In this document: piece after piece, positions 1 through 10,470 of the stretch
Position numbering within the stretch: the stretch's first letter is position 1
Layout: each line of letters starts with the position of its first letter
Assembly (NCBI GenBank): GCA_026545765.1
Contig: CM048842.1
Location: 677,501 to 741,500, forward strand
Source of the DNA: Plantago major
Lineage: Eukaryota; Streptophyta; Magnoliopsida; Lamiales; Plantaginaceae
DNA: 64,000 nt
Direction: 5' to 3'
Program-made: the position numbers and the translations under genes
Notes under the pieces: generated by a model
What the model saw: only the letters and a program-made list of their open reading frames with translations
The model's database searches: none
What the model was told of the DNA's origin: nothing

Positions 1-1031
1 GGTTAAATATGAATGTACAATCGTACCCTTATTCAAGCTTAGTGAAAATTAATAAATAGAGCAGATATTAACGACCATTTAGTCTCTGCCTCTACTCTTG
101 AGATCGAAATAAGCTTTGTCAAAATAGAGGATTCACAGATTTTAGCCATGGAGGAAAGTAGAAATAAAGAGAAGAATCACAAAATCTCACAGCCATATGC
201 GCATGGTAGTCCTCCAAGTTTGCAAGATACGAAGAGAAATTCACTGTTAATTGTACGAGTTGGGAATCACTGCCATGGCAGTCCTCCAAATTCACGCTTG
301 AGTTCCTTAATTGGTCAATAATGTTTGTCTAGTCATTAGTGGGAGAAGGTCGATTTCAGTTATGGTGAATTAGGGTTTATTCAAATTTATGAACTTCAAC
401 ATTTTTTTGAAAGATATGATTTCGTGTTTTGTATGAAGATAAATTGTATAAATTATCCATTTTATTTGTTAGTATTAATTAAGGTTATATATGTGATTAA
501 AAAAAATTATTGTATAGTTTTTCCCTTACAATAATAATTATATTTAAGAGTATTATAGTCAACTTATATATTCTTAACGTTTTTATTTATGAAAGAATTA
601 ATTTATAATCTATCGCACCTAAAATTATATATAAAATGATTTCGAACCAAAACTAATGGATCATATAGAATTTAGTGTCACATAACAATCATCTAATCTA
701 TATTCGCGCTTATGTTCTAATTCTCAAAATAAAAAAAACCCATGTTTCTTAGCCAGGTCGTTGTTTGAGTCATGAGCATGGGATTGAGATATATAAATTT
801 CTCAATAAAACTTTGAGTATTTGCAAACGCAACATCTGCTTCCATACTTGCTGTCATTAATTATGAACCCATCATACAGTTTATTAGGAATTAATGCTTT
901 TATGTGGTTGCCAAAAACATACTAACAATCGTTTGGCTTAATTGATAAGGAATTTAAGTTCACTTAAGATGCCCTGTTCGAGTTTTATGGGTGTAAAAAA
1001 CACCACTTGGAAAGCCTCCCCTCAAAAGAGA
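1..1031. other. AT-rich intergenic sequence
   Basis: Apart from one short ORF (148-321) I see no gene here. At about 810-935 lies one copy of a flank sequence that recurs around the ankyrin genes (near 8850, 9430, 17140, 18560 and 19200). Confidence 0.5.
148..321 (+). CDS. short ORF of unknown function (57 codons)
   Basis: An ATG in a strong plant start context (GCCATGG) opens 57 codons and ends in TAA. The predicted peptide is hydrophilic and basic and contains the tetrapeptide HGSPP twice (about residues 19-23 and 44-48), so the DNA has a weak internal repeat. No signal peptide, membrane segment or known domain is visible. It could be a small gene, the last exon of a gene to the left, or chance. 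I do not recognise it. Confidence 0.2.
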   Translation: MEESRNKEKNHKISQPYAHGSPPSLQDTKRNSLLIVRVGNHCHGSPPNSRLSSLIGQ

Positions 1032-1281
1032 ATTCAAATATCTTATTTAACAAAGGTCAAAGCTGACTGAGGTATACCTTCTTATAGTCAAATTTAATAT
1101 TCCAGCGCATCCTTAAGTTTGTTTATATATGTGGAATATATTCATATGGTTTGTTTATATATGTGGAATATATTCATATGGTAACCAATGAACTAGCAAA
1201 TTACACATACTTTATTCAAATATCTTATTTAACAAAGGACAAAGTCGGCTGAGGTATACCTTCTTATAGTCAAATTTAATA
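1032..1281 (+). repeat. direct repeat pair, about 68 bp each
   Basis: Positions 1032-1099 and 1214-1281 are nearly identical; both contain GGTATACCTTCTTATAGTC. They flank a 32-bp tandem duplication. Confidence 0.8.
1117..1180 (+). repeat. 32-bp perfect tandem duplication
   Basis: The unit at 1117-1148 is repeated exactly at 1149-1180. The same sequence in single diverged form (around GTGGAATATA) occurs near 8985 and 17285, so it belongs to the repeated flank of the ankyrin cluster. Confidence 0.85.
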
Positions 1282-1305
1282 AGCAGTCTTATTAGATCTA
1301 AATAT

Positions 1306-2067
1306 CTATCTTGTCGGTAGTATTAAGTTTGGATGTTCAAGTTTCTTAACCAGGTCCGTTCTTACTTCGATAGAATACAGAAATAGACCAGGAGTTTGCT
1401 TGGAGTACTTAGTTTCCGAGGATATGGGAACACTAGGCAGTATTTCCAAGGGCATGTCATTTTCACTCTTAGACACCAAACTCAGTACAGCCATTAGTGT
1501 TTAACCTTACCCATACCCTTCAATAAAGTACGAATAGCAACTCATAGTTGATTCTTGAATTTTATGTTTGATGTTAAATTGTGATTTAGATAAATAGTAA
1601 CTTAACTCGAGTAGCACAGTGTATAGTAGAAAAACAGACATGGAAATTTGGCAAAACTCAACTTGATTTGATATCAAAAACTGCGACAAATTATGGAATA
1701 TCAAAAGTTTATATAAGAACTCAACCACTTTCACATACATAACAGATGACAAAAAGTGAATGGATTGAAAACTAAATGACCAAGTCTAACTCCAAACTCA
1801 AGTAAGCATGCCAGCAATACATTATTCCACATAATTTCAACTGCGAAAGGAGCAAATGTATATCGCTCTGGAAAATGAGCTACTGGAGAAGTTTCACGGA
1901 GATCTTATTATTCAGAATAAACTCTCCATTCTTGGTGATATAAGCATGTGTGGCCAAACCTTGGGATGGAAAGCGAACAAGTGCAATTTTAACTGGACCT
2001 ACGATCGATAATTGAATGGAGGACGAATCATACTGGCAACCAGAAAGGAAACGCTCAACATCATCTA
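1306..2067 (-). pseudogene. duplicated 3' end of the mitochondrial RRM-like gene
   Basis: This block is a near copy of 19345-20079. At 1880-2067 it carries the C-terminal part of the last exon of the gene at 19892-22283, including its stop codon (1880-1882, minus strand) and residues such as FLSGCQYDSSSIQL. The copy stops inside the exon, and the sequence then jumps to what matches 21243 in the intact locus. About 1.16 kb, including exons 2-4 and the start of exon 5, is missing. It has no start codon of its own and cannot encode the full protein. Confidence 0.85.
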
Positions 2068-2347
2068 CAAGTGTTATAAGCTAGTTAGTTCTAAAAAGCT
2101 ACTCTAGTAGCTCAGCAGTGTTTCAGCGATAATTGTAGCAACTCCTTACCTTAACAGTTAATTTGCTTAACACCTCAATTCAAATAAACTACACATTATT
2201 AATTCTCAACCTTATCAATGCCACCCACTGTCAATTTCACACACGATTTGTTCCCTTTATCTGAAAAACTATTAAATTCAGTTCAGTTCAGTACAATTCA
2301 GATCAGTTCCGTTCAGATCAGTTCAGATTTGCTTAGTCGTTTTTTAT
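2068..2347. repeat. copy of intron 1 sequence with a truncated TTCAG MITE
   Basis: The block matches 21243-21545 inside intron 1 of the mitochondrial gene. Its right part (about 2275-2347) is a truncated member of the CAGTTCAGTTCAG MITE family. Confidence 0.75.
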
Positions 2348-2409
2348 ATTACAAATAAGACTGTTTTTTCAATAAAACTCTTCTTTCAGCCTGCCTGCTC
2401 ATTAAATTC

Positions 2410-2449
2410 ATATTATTATTATTATTATTATTATTGTTGTTGTTGTTGT

Positions 2450-2480
<31 letters not shown>

Positions 2481-2481
2481 T
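2410..2481. repeat. microsatellite, (ATT)n-(GTT)n-(AAT)n-(ATT)n
   Basis: Compound trinucleotide repeat: ATT units, then about five TTG/GTT units, then AAT and ATT units again. Confidence 0.95.
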
Positions 2482-2734
2482 TATCATTTATTTACACACC
2501 CGATCTTTTGTACGAGGAAAATAAGAAAATTAATGAAATAGATATTAGTGTAAAATAAAATGATTTTGGTGTCGAATCAAAGAAAAAAAAGGTTTAAGTA
2601 TAACTTCAAATTAATGAAATAGATATTAGTGTAAAATAAAATTTTCTCTGAAACTAAATATAATAGATTTATGGATGTAATCAATAGTACACCCTCTCAC
2701 ACAGGGTAAACGTGTTAGAATTGTAATAGCGGAA

Positions 2735-4137
2735 TCACCTGAAACACCTCTTAACAAATAGCCAAAACTCTGAACAAAGTGCCTTAATCCTTATAACAAT
2801 AGGCAGACAGAAAGCAACATAATATATAATCCTGTTTATCAATCCAGCATCAAGTGCCCTTTCTGCTGCCCAACCATATGCAAAAAACATTCCGGAAAGT
2901 GATATCCGCAACTCTCTTTGGAAGGGAAAACGTTTTGTTAGATAATCGATTATGATCAATGCAGCAGTAAGTGCAATAGAGTTCGCTGCCAAAAACGCAA
3001 CATTCCTGCCAATCAAGTGGTCAGGCGGACTTATTCCTGCCTGGAATGTTACGGTTGCTACTAGAGCAACGATAATCAATAGCGTCTCACGTGCCTCGCC
3101 AGGGGAATCTCGGTGCCACTTGAACTCGAAATGTTTCAGAATATCTTCCCACGTTTTTGGTATTTCATTATTACTGGTGACATGATTGTCGCCGGGTTCA
3201 AGCTGTTCTGTTACAACACGGAAATGGGAACTTGAAATGCCTCCAGAACGAAGCAGAATTTCTCGCAGGTGAATGTCGTTCGAGGAATCTATTATGATGT
3301 CTATTATGTTTGTTGGTGTCAGGCCTTTCTTGTTCATAGCGTTCACCTCAAGCTTGCTGTTTCCTGGTTTCTCGTTCCATTCTAGAAGCACTTCAACAGC
3401 CTACACACAATCAATAACATAATTGGTAGGTGGTAAGATGATTGATAAGCAAGTTGAGTTATGAGCTAGGTTATAAGAAAACCAATAACAAAATCAAGGC
3501 AATACATGCACATACAAAGTAAGACCATCGTGTTCATAATGAATATATATAAACTCGAACGTACCTTAAGTTGCTTCCTGGATGCAGCATAATGCAAGAC
3601 AGTGTTGCCCTCTCTGTCTTGAGAATTCACCAAATCCAGCATGCCAAGTTTCTCCAGCCATTCAAGCAAACACTTGAGTAGCTCAAACTTGTAGTACTTA
3701 ACAGCCAAATGAAGTGCAGTTTCTCCGAAACTGGTGACATCTTTAGCACAATCAGAACAAGCAGATAACAACTCATTAATTACCTCAGTTGTTGCAGCAT
3801 AATGAATTGTTGTCCTTCCATCTTTACCTTGCAGCTGACAACTTTCCGGTCCTGATGATGCCAAAATCAATCTCACAATGTCAACGTTTCCACAAGCTGA
3901 AGCTACATCAAGTGGCCTGACACCGTCTTGGTCAAGTTTTAAGCCAAGTTCTGGACTAAGCTTGAGGATTTCTTGTGCAAAAAGGAGTCGATTGGCCTTA
4001 ATAGCGACAGTAAGAGGGTTGGCGCTCCAAGAGCTGTCTAGAGTATAAGTTGATAGAGTGGAAGGATTTTCTTTAAACAATTGGTGCACCATTTCTACAT
4101 TTCCTGATTGAGCAGCATCGAACAATTTTTTCTCCAT
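2735..4137 (-). CDS. ankyrin-repeat PGG-domain membrane protein, copy A
   Basis: Two exons, 4137-3565 and 3400-2735, joined in phase 0 by a GT-AG intron (AAG|GTACGT ... TGTAG|GCTG), give 412 residues. Residues 1-190 hold about five ankyrin repeats, with typical helices such as GETALHLAVKYYKFELLKCL and GNTVLHYAASRKQL. The second exon has the PGG-type segment (HRDSPGEARETLLIIVALVATVTFQAG) followed by three to four hydrophobic membrane spans. Plant proteins of this plan (BDA1/ITN1/ACD6-like) sit in membranes and act in immunity or stress signalling; a specific role here is inference. The ankyrin part is almost identical to copy B, but the protein differs completely after the first membrane span and ends in FVKRCFR. 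The start follows a consensus TATA box 97 bp upstream. Family assignment is firm; expression is unproven. Confidence 0.88.
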
Positions 4138-4233
4138 GATACTAGTGTAATTTTGAAGAATTTCTATAACCTTTTGTGCGCATTTGCACGTGTGAGTTTC
4201 GGGATTGTGAGCCCTTACTGATCTACTGGTAGA

Positions 4234-4241
4234 TATTTATA
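4234..4241 (-). promoter_or_regulatory. TATA box of ankyrin gene A
   Basis: TATAAATA on the minus strand, 97 bp upstream of the ATG at 4137. It is conserved at the same distance in copy B. Confidence 0.5.
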
Positions 4242-4339
4242 GACTTATTATTACAAATGGATGATGAAAAGTGTAAAGAAGAGGGATGATGAAATGGTTT
4301 GGTGAAAACGAAGAAGAAAAGGGGTGATGAAAAGGGGGT

Positions 4340-4553
4340 CCAGTAAGTCTCCTGAGAGACCGTCTCTAGATAAATTAACTAGAGATGGACCTATTTTGTT
4401 AATAAAATTATCGGTGTTATTAAACACTTATGTTTTCAACATTGGTGTTTTTTCATATTACAACGTGACTTATTTCGTTAATAATATAGATGTTTTGATT
4501 AATAATGTGAATGATTTTATTGATAGTATAGACGTCTCCATTTAGAGACCATG
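4340..4553. mobile_element. short MITE-like element with GTCTC ends
   Basis: The segment begins with AAGTCTCCTGAGAGACCGTC and ends with GTCTCCATTTAGAGACC, giving loosely inverted ends. The middle is very AT-rich and non-coding. The same block is at about 12058-12269. Element class is not determined. Confidence 0.4.
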
Positions 4554-4607
4554 ATACTTTGTGGAGAAAGAAACGTGAAAGAATTCAGTAGTTTGGTTGA
4601 TTGATAA

Positions 4608-4954
4608 TGTTAGAATATGTCTTGAATCAGGATTAGGCCTATTTCCTAGGTTTGTCAGGTTTGGACTTATTTGTCCACTAAGTTATATGTATACTAGGTT
4701 TGTTAGGATTGGGTTTTATTTCCTAGTCCTGTTCGGTATTTGTTTAGAGAAGTATTATATATACTTCCTTTTAGCCTAGTTAAATCATTCAGTGATCATT
4801 CAGAAATCATTCTGTAATTTGAGTTTCCTCAAGATCAATAAAATTGTTCTCTTCTCTGCCCGTGGACGTAGCTAACTTATTGTTAGTAAACCACGTTAAA
4901 TCTATGTGTTCTTTATTCACGTTGTTTATGATCTTTCTTGCTTCAGTTATAACA
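4608..4954 (+). mobile_element. Copia-type 5' LTR, copy A
   Basis: A 347-bp segment starts TGTTAGAATATG and ends TTATAACA (TG...CA rule) and is followed three bases later by the primer-binding site. It contains TATATATA near 4755 and AATAAAATTG near 4838, plausible promoter and polyadenylation signals. No matching 3' LTR is found in the window. Compared with copy B it carries an 11-bp duplication around GTGATCATTCA. Confidence 0.85.
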
Positions 4955-4957
4955 AAC

Positions 4958-4969
4958 TGGTATCAGAGC
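4958..4969 (+). promoter_or_regulatory. retrotransposon primer-binding site
   Basis: TGGTATCAGAGC, complementary to the 3' end of plant initiator tRNA-Met, as in most plant Copia elements. It lies just inside the LTR. Confidence 0.93.
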
Positions 4970-5005
4970 TGGATCTGTTCTAGTATTTGAAATTCGCTGA
5001 GAAAG

Positions 5006-5600
5006 ATGTCTGGTATTAACGTGAAGATAAACAAATTTACCGGGAGGAATAGTTTCAGTTCATGGCAAATCAAGATGCGAGCTTTGTTGAAACAACAAGG
5101 GCTGTGGGCGCCGCTTGTTAGGAAGTCAACAGCAAAAGTCACCGCTGAGATAGTCATTCTGGAGGAGAAGGAACACTCGACGATTATGTTGTGTCTTGCT
5201 GACGATATCATCACCGATATCGCGGAGGAGGAAATCATAAGGTCTGTGGGTTAAGCTTGAGAGTCTCTATATGACAAGGTCTTTAACCAATAAGTTGCTT
5301 TTGAAGCAACGTCTGTTCAATCTGCGAATGCAGGAAGGTTTGCCTCTCTGAGATCATCTGGATCAGTTAAACACAATTTTACTAGAATTGCGTAATATTG
5401 ATGTTAAGGTTGAAGATGAGGACGCTGCTTTAATTCTGTTAGGGGTCACATATATTTTGTGTCAATGATTGATGATTTCTCAAGGATGACTTGATTGTTC
5501 ATTATGAAGCATAAAAGTGAAGCCATTAAGAACTTCAGGCAATGGAAGGCATTAGTGGAGAATCAAACAGGGAAGAAAATAAAAAGGCTGCGAATTGATA
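5006..5600 (+). pseudogene. Copia gag/integrase relic, copy A
   Basis: Translation from 5006 gives the start of a Copia gag protein (LTR_copia_gag type: FTGRNSFSSWQIKMRALLKQ). The reading frame is lost near 5236 by a small deletion relative to copy B (GAAATCATAAGG against GAAATCGCGCAAGG), and there is an in-frame TGA near 5350. At 5440/5441 a 505-bp deletion joins mid-gag to the integrase start (VSMIDDFSRM), with AG shared at the junction. The integrase is cut off at KKIKRLR, where CACTA sequence begins. Protease, reverse transcriptase and the 3' LTR are absent, so it is a dead fragment. Confidence 0.85.
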
Positions 5601-5639
5601 TGGCCGTAACTCTCCAAGCCATATACTCGGCTCTTGTCG

Positions 5640-6660
5640 TCGATTGGGTTGACCGCTAAGAAGATGTTGTTTTCTTCTTCAACTGTCAGGTCCCGACCGG
5701 TATCGGTGATCCTCGCCTCCACCTCAGCCTGAAATCGTAAAGTGCATATACCATGAGTTACAGTTTTCAAAATAACTTATACTACACAAATATGAACTTT
5801 AACAAAAGAAACGTACCGCAATAGCCTAGGACCGTCTGTCCACCCATATGCCGTCCTTTAACTTGGCTCTTTTGAAGTGCGCCAGCGCACTCTTCTCCTC
5901 CCCAGCCTCCGCCTGAAGAACATATATATGCAAACATTTAGCTAGTAAGTGTGTAGAAATTAAATACAAACATCTACGAATAAACTGACAAATAAGATGT
6001 ACACTTACTGCTTTACAGTGATCCGTAACCACGGCTCAAGACCTATAGTGGTGTCTGGCCACCCCGGTACCATCAGACGGCTCAGTCAACCAGTTCTCTC
6101 TATTCTGGTCTGTGGCCTCTTGCGTTTTCTTTTAGCTTCGCCAATCATCTTCCTATACAAATCTGACCCCAGTGTCTCGAAGACAGGCCACAGTCGGGGA
6201 ACCAAGGCGTTGGGAATGAAGAAGTCTTTCTACATTCCCAATTCCACAGAACATCCAAATTACATAATGTAAATAAAGACAACAATTTAATAAGATAACA
6301 CAACATATCCAAATGATGACTAACATATCACCCAAGTTCAGTAGCTAACATACCACTCACATATAGTTGATAACATACCATTCACATTGTCCTAAAATTT
6401 ACTAACACAATGGTGACTAACATATCACCCAAGTTCAGTGGCTAACATGTCACTCACATATAGTGGCTAACATATCATTCACATTAATTAAAACACAATT
6501 AAAAAAAAAGAATAAAACAATGTCACATTTAAACTTACCTGCAACTCATTAAAGTAGTGAGCCTTCATCCGGTCCGAGATCTTCAACCACTTCTCGCCCC
6601 CCGGGATGTCCCTCGTGGCCTGATTACCACCGAAGTTTTGATGAAGGTGCCATAACTGTT
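5640..6660 (-). pseudogene. Transposase_24-like (En/Spm ORF1) exon fragments, copy A
   Basis: Minus-strand translation shows scattered exon-like pieces in order: GGEKWLKISDRMKAHYFNEL (about 6660-6541), DLYRKMIGEAKRKRK with LRITVK (about 6160-6010), KLKDGIWVDRRS (about 5870-5826) and EVEARITDTGRDL with SRVYGLESYGHI (about 5730-5600). DGIWVDRRS, EARI and VYGL are recurring motifs of the plant Ptta/En-Spm Transposase_24 family. The pieces are separated by intron-like AT-rich DNA; in the 6160-6010 stretch there is an in-frame stop. Confidence 0.7.
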
Positions 6661-6730
6661 ATCGATACAAGAAACATATTAATTAGTATATTACAACAAT
6701 TATGTGACATAAATTATCTTAAGTTATGAT

Positions 6731-6742
6731 CCATATATATAT

Positions 6743-6815
<73 letters not shown>
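6731..6815. repeat. (AT)n microsatellite, copy A
   Basis: About 80 bp of nearly uninterrupted AT dinucleotides inside the CACTA element. The equivalent tract in copy B is at 14944-15017. Confidence 0.95.
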
Positions 6816-6819
<4 letters not shown>

Positions 6820-7043
6820 AATGCATAATACTTACTTCGAGAGGCCGTTCGGGAACAACACAGGCTTACGCTCCGGGCACATAGTCGGTGAAGGGACACC
6901 CGTAATTTGGTAAGTTACCCCAGACCGATGTCGATCCCCTGCTCGAACTCGGTGGGGTCTCATGAACCGCAGACCGGCTGCACTGACTATGACCCTCAAA
7001 CTCCTCTGTACCTGAAGTTCTTGCTCCACTACCCTCCACCTGG

Positions 7044-7430
7044 CTACATGAGGGAGGAACGTATGCAGGTCTCCTGTGTCGCGGCATATGCAAAAGCCTG
7101 GAACAAATACAAGAAAAATGTGTTAGTATTTTGAGTACTAGAATCCTCATTTTGCTTCTTTCTTCGACGCTTCGTAAATTGCTCATATGACGACATGAAC
7201 TGTGTTGCCTCCTCACCATGATGATTCCATACCTCATAATGAAGCATGAACCCATTACGTTTCAAGTGTTCCACTACCGGTGTAGGAGGAAAATATTGCT
7301 TCTTCCTACATTTCTTCAATTTGCAAGGGCACTTCATCATCCCCTGCTCAAACAAGCAGTCTGCGATGAAGGCTTCAACCCCTTCCACAAAACTAGATTG
7401 AATTATGCCATTAACAGTGCGACAATACAT
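7044..7430 (-). pseudogene. CACTA transposase-associated domain, copy A
   Basis: An open frame of 128 codons contains GVEAFIADCLFEQGMMKCPC, KLKKCRKK, VVEHLKRNGFMLHYEVWNHH and GEE. This is the order of the plant transposase-associated domain (Transpos_assoc), with its CxC...C metal-binding cysteines and the HL-x-GFM-x-Y-x-W-x-HGE signature. It lies upstream of the Transposase_24-like pieces, as in En/Spm ORF1 proteins. The frame has a plausible start but only fragments follow it, so it is treated as a relic. Confidence 0.75.
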
Positions 7431-8354
7431 TTATGAACGATTTGGATTCATTGGATGATTAACCTGACACGTCTGAATTTATTAGATTTATAACTGTACG
7501 CATTACGTGTTGAATTTCATTACAATTCCGATTCCTGATCTATAATTACATTGTTAATTATAATATGTTAAGATTAATTTTATGAATTACATGCATTTTA
7601 GGTTTAAAATTTATTTTTATAAATTTTAAATTTTCAGTTAACTATTAAAATTAGGAATTGTAGATTAAAATAGTAGTAATTCTTTCTAAGTTAATACAAG
7701 CCAATTATACTACAACCACCAAAATCACTAAATTGTCTCCAAACACTCAACAAAATCTTACTAATCCCACTACATATACGAAAAATCAAATTAAATACCA
7801 TACATACTTACAAACATCCTAGCATGATACTAACAATTCAATTTCACAATAAATTTATCAATTGAACAACCTCAAGCTTAATCCACTACTTAATATAAGC
7901 TAAACTAGCTAGTAGAAAACTTCTAAAAACATACAATTGCTCGAAATTAGCAAGATTCCCAAAATGAACAAAGTTAGGGTTTTAGACAAATACCTTCGAT
8001 TACGGAAAAAAATAGCCGAAGAATGATGAAATCGAATGGCCACCCGAGTTCCTTATTCACTGAGCTTCGAAAAGAGTGCAAGATTGGCCGGAATGGTGGA
8101 TTTTTTATTGGAGTTGGGTAATTGGCGAAAATGGCGTTAGAAAGGAAGAAGGAAGAAACAGAGAAGAAATGGGGAAGAAGAGGGCATTCTGCCTGATATC
8201 TAACATGGCTAATTAGCGACGGATAGGCTTATCAATCATTAAGTTTTGCATTTTTTTTCATTTAGTCAACCTGTTTAGAGACGGATAGACCTATCCGTCT
8301 CAAAATTTTGCGACGGATTAATATTCGTCGTTAAATCGTTGTTTTCTTGTAGTT

Positions 8355-8690
8355 TGTGAATTTTCTTCTACACAATGGTATATCTAGTAACTCCGCTTCT
8401 CGAATAAAACCATTGAAACACCTAGTACTCCTCCGCCCCATCTCCTTCGCCCTTCCTCTTCGTTCCTCCTTATTTCTCACCGCGTTCAAATCTCCGCATA
8501 TGCACCATTTTCCTTCCTTATCTTCCATTCTTCTCACCATCAACAACCTCCATAACTCTTCCTTCTTCGATTCCGTGCAAGACGCATAGACATTCACAAT
8601 TGTTACCACCTCTCATCGCCATCTCCCTTTTATTCCTAGAGCCCCTTCTTCACCCCAAAACTCCAATTTCTCTAAGATATCACTGTTCCA
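8355..8690 (-). pseudogene. LINE endonuclease fragment, copy A
   Basis: Minus-strand translation reads SDILEKLEFWGEEGAL, then an in-frame stop, then VTIVNVYA and KWCICGDLNAVRNKEERRG. This is the apurinic endonuclease domain of a plant L1-type LINE; GDLN carries the catalytic Asp and Asn. It is broken after CRRKFT exactly at the CACTA terminus, so the CACTA element landed in this LINE. No reverse transcriptase is seen. Confidence 0.8.
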
Positions 8691-8844
8691 CAAACATATT
8701 AGACGACTAGTGTTAAGATTAGTCGATTTTTTTAAAGAGGTTTGGTCATGTTTACAAACAAAAATGAGTTAAGCAACAACTGCATTGAGAATCCTAACTC
8801 TAATGACTAGCTTAATCAATTCTTCGAAAGAATATGACCCCGAG

Positions 8845-9060
8845 TATTTACAAACGTCACGTTTGCTTTCATACTTTCGGTATTATTTTTAAACACATTA
8901 TACAGTTTATCAAGAATTGATGCATTTATGTGGTTACCAGGAAATAGAGAAAATTACAAATGTTTTACGTTTAAGTTTGTTTATACATGTGGAATATAAT
9001 CATGTACGTGGTAACCAAGAAACTAACAAATTTACACATGCATCTAATGTTTAAGTTTCA
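8845..9060 (+). repeat. recurring ankyrin-cluster flank sequence
   Basis: A block around GAGTATTTACAAACGTCACG, a TTTGCTTTCATACTT stretch and TGCATTTATGTGGTTACC also occurs, diverged, near 810, 9430, 17140, 18560 and 19200. It contains no ORF and marks the ends of old tandem units. Confidence 0.65.
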
Positions 9061-9081
9061 AAGCCAGGTGGTCCGTTTTAT

Positions 9082-9255
9082 GTGTCTTCTTGTACTGTTG
9101 CCAATAAGGATGATTATGACGACACGACATCCCATTTGGGTGTGAGGGGGTGGGTTTTGGACTGGTCGAAAGGAATAAAAAGCACATGGAATTTGGTTAA
9201 GAAGGCTTCGTCGCAACGAGCTATCTGGCCAAATGAGCTCACTGCCGAGAAATTT
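9082..9255 (+). other. exon-like orphan ORF of unknown origin
   Basis: Plus-strand reading after an AG (CCAG|GTGG near 9066) gives an open stretch of about 60 codons containing VANKDDYDDTTSHLGVRGW and KASSQRAIWPNELTAEKFF, ending at TTG|GTTAGT, a possible splice donor. Its composition looks protein-like, but I do not recognise the family. The first half is repeated at 17379-17497, where it is fused to ankyrin relic C. Probably a captured or left-over exon. Confidence 0.35.
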
Positions 9256-10470
9256 TTTCTCTTGGTTAGTTACTCTTTCCTTAATCATGATCCGTATATC
9301 CATCTGTATCCTTTGTTCCTAACAATTGCTCGATTTCTAAAGAGTTGTGGTAAGGTTTAAAACAAAAATGTGTTTAACAACAATTTCATTTGAGATTCCT
9401 AACTATCATAACTAGCCTAATCAATTTTTCGAAAGAAAACGATCCCATATATTGCAAACACCACAATTTCTTTCATACTTGCGGCATTAATTTTGAACAT
9501 TTATCAAGAATTAATGTATATATATAACTTAGATTTTTTTCCTTTTAATATCCATACATAGAATGTATAGAGAACTAGACAAAGAGTTTGCTTCGTAGTG
9601 TACTAGTATTTCCAAGGGCATGTTTTATATTTTCACTCTTAAACACCAAACTTGTACTGCCTTTACTATTTAACCTTACCCGTGCCCCTTAATAAATTAA
9701 GCAGGATATCATCTGACATTCGACTAAAATTCAACTTGAGTTGAAATTCGGAGTTACGATCATCTGGAGTTGATTTTTAAAGTTTTGTATTTCATATTAA
9801 ATTGTTATTTTGATAGTATATTTGAGTTTTAGAGTTGGATGAATAGTAGTTCAAATCGAACATACAGTGCATAGTGAAGAAACAGACATGAAAATTTGGC
9901 AAAACTCAACTCGATTTAATATCAAAAACTGCTGACATATTATGGAATATCAAAAGTTTATATAATAACTCAGCCACTTTCACATAACAGATGACAAAAG
10001 GTTAATAGATTGAGAACTAAGTCTAACTCCAACCTCAAGTAAGCATGCTGGCAATACATTATTCCACATAACAGGACTATATGAGGTAAACTCTTGGTCT
10101 ATTTTTCCTAGGAAACATGACAAACATAATTTCAACATGACAAACATAATTAGACATACATCTAATTGAGGTGGAGGCGTGGAGCTTAGCTTGATACTTG
10201 GTGATCTTATCAACTGTCAAATACAGTACTTACAACATGAAGATAGAGCATAGAAACTTAAAGATCACCCGTTCAGGACACCAGTGATGATACTTGCTGA
10301 TCTTATTGAGGTGGAGCTTAGCTTAATATGCACATATTATACATACATATTTAGGACACGGTTTAATAAATGCTAGACGAGTAATTAATTGATGCTATAC
10401 CCTCTGACATGACCCATTCGCTATGTAAAAGAGTATGTGAAAGGGTGTATTAATGGTTAACCCTGACAAA
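9256..10470. other. non-coding spacer between tandem units
   Basis: It holds further diverged copies of the cluster flank (about 9430-9530) and of the 1430-1530/19430-19530 block (about 9600-9700), plus a short tandem duplication of AACATGACAAACATAATT at 10130-10155. No gene is seen. Confidence 0.5.

Larger units (their letters stand above)
5601..8354 (-). mobile_element. truncated CACTA (En/Spm) transposon, copy A
   Basis: The right end shows CACTA terminal sequence (TTTTCTTGTAGT, reading ACTACAAGAAAA inward on the minus strand); the last base is mutated from G to T. Subterminal copies of GCGACGGAT/ATCCGTC lie at 8215-8345. Coding pieces on the minus strand are a transposase-associated domain (7044-7430) and pieces of a Transposase_24-like protein (5560-6660). 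No second terminal repeat is found; the left side runs straight into the Copia relic, so the element is truncated and cannot move by itself. Confidence 0.8.

Noticed and set aside
6714..6899. ORF with Tyr-Ile repeats
   Set aside because: It reads through an AT microsatellite and has no protein-like sequence.
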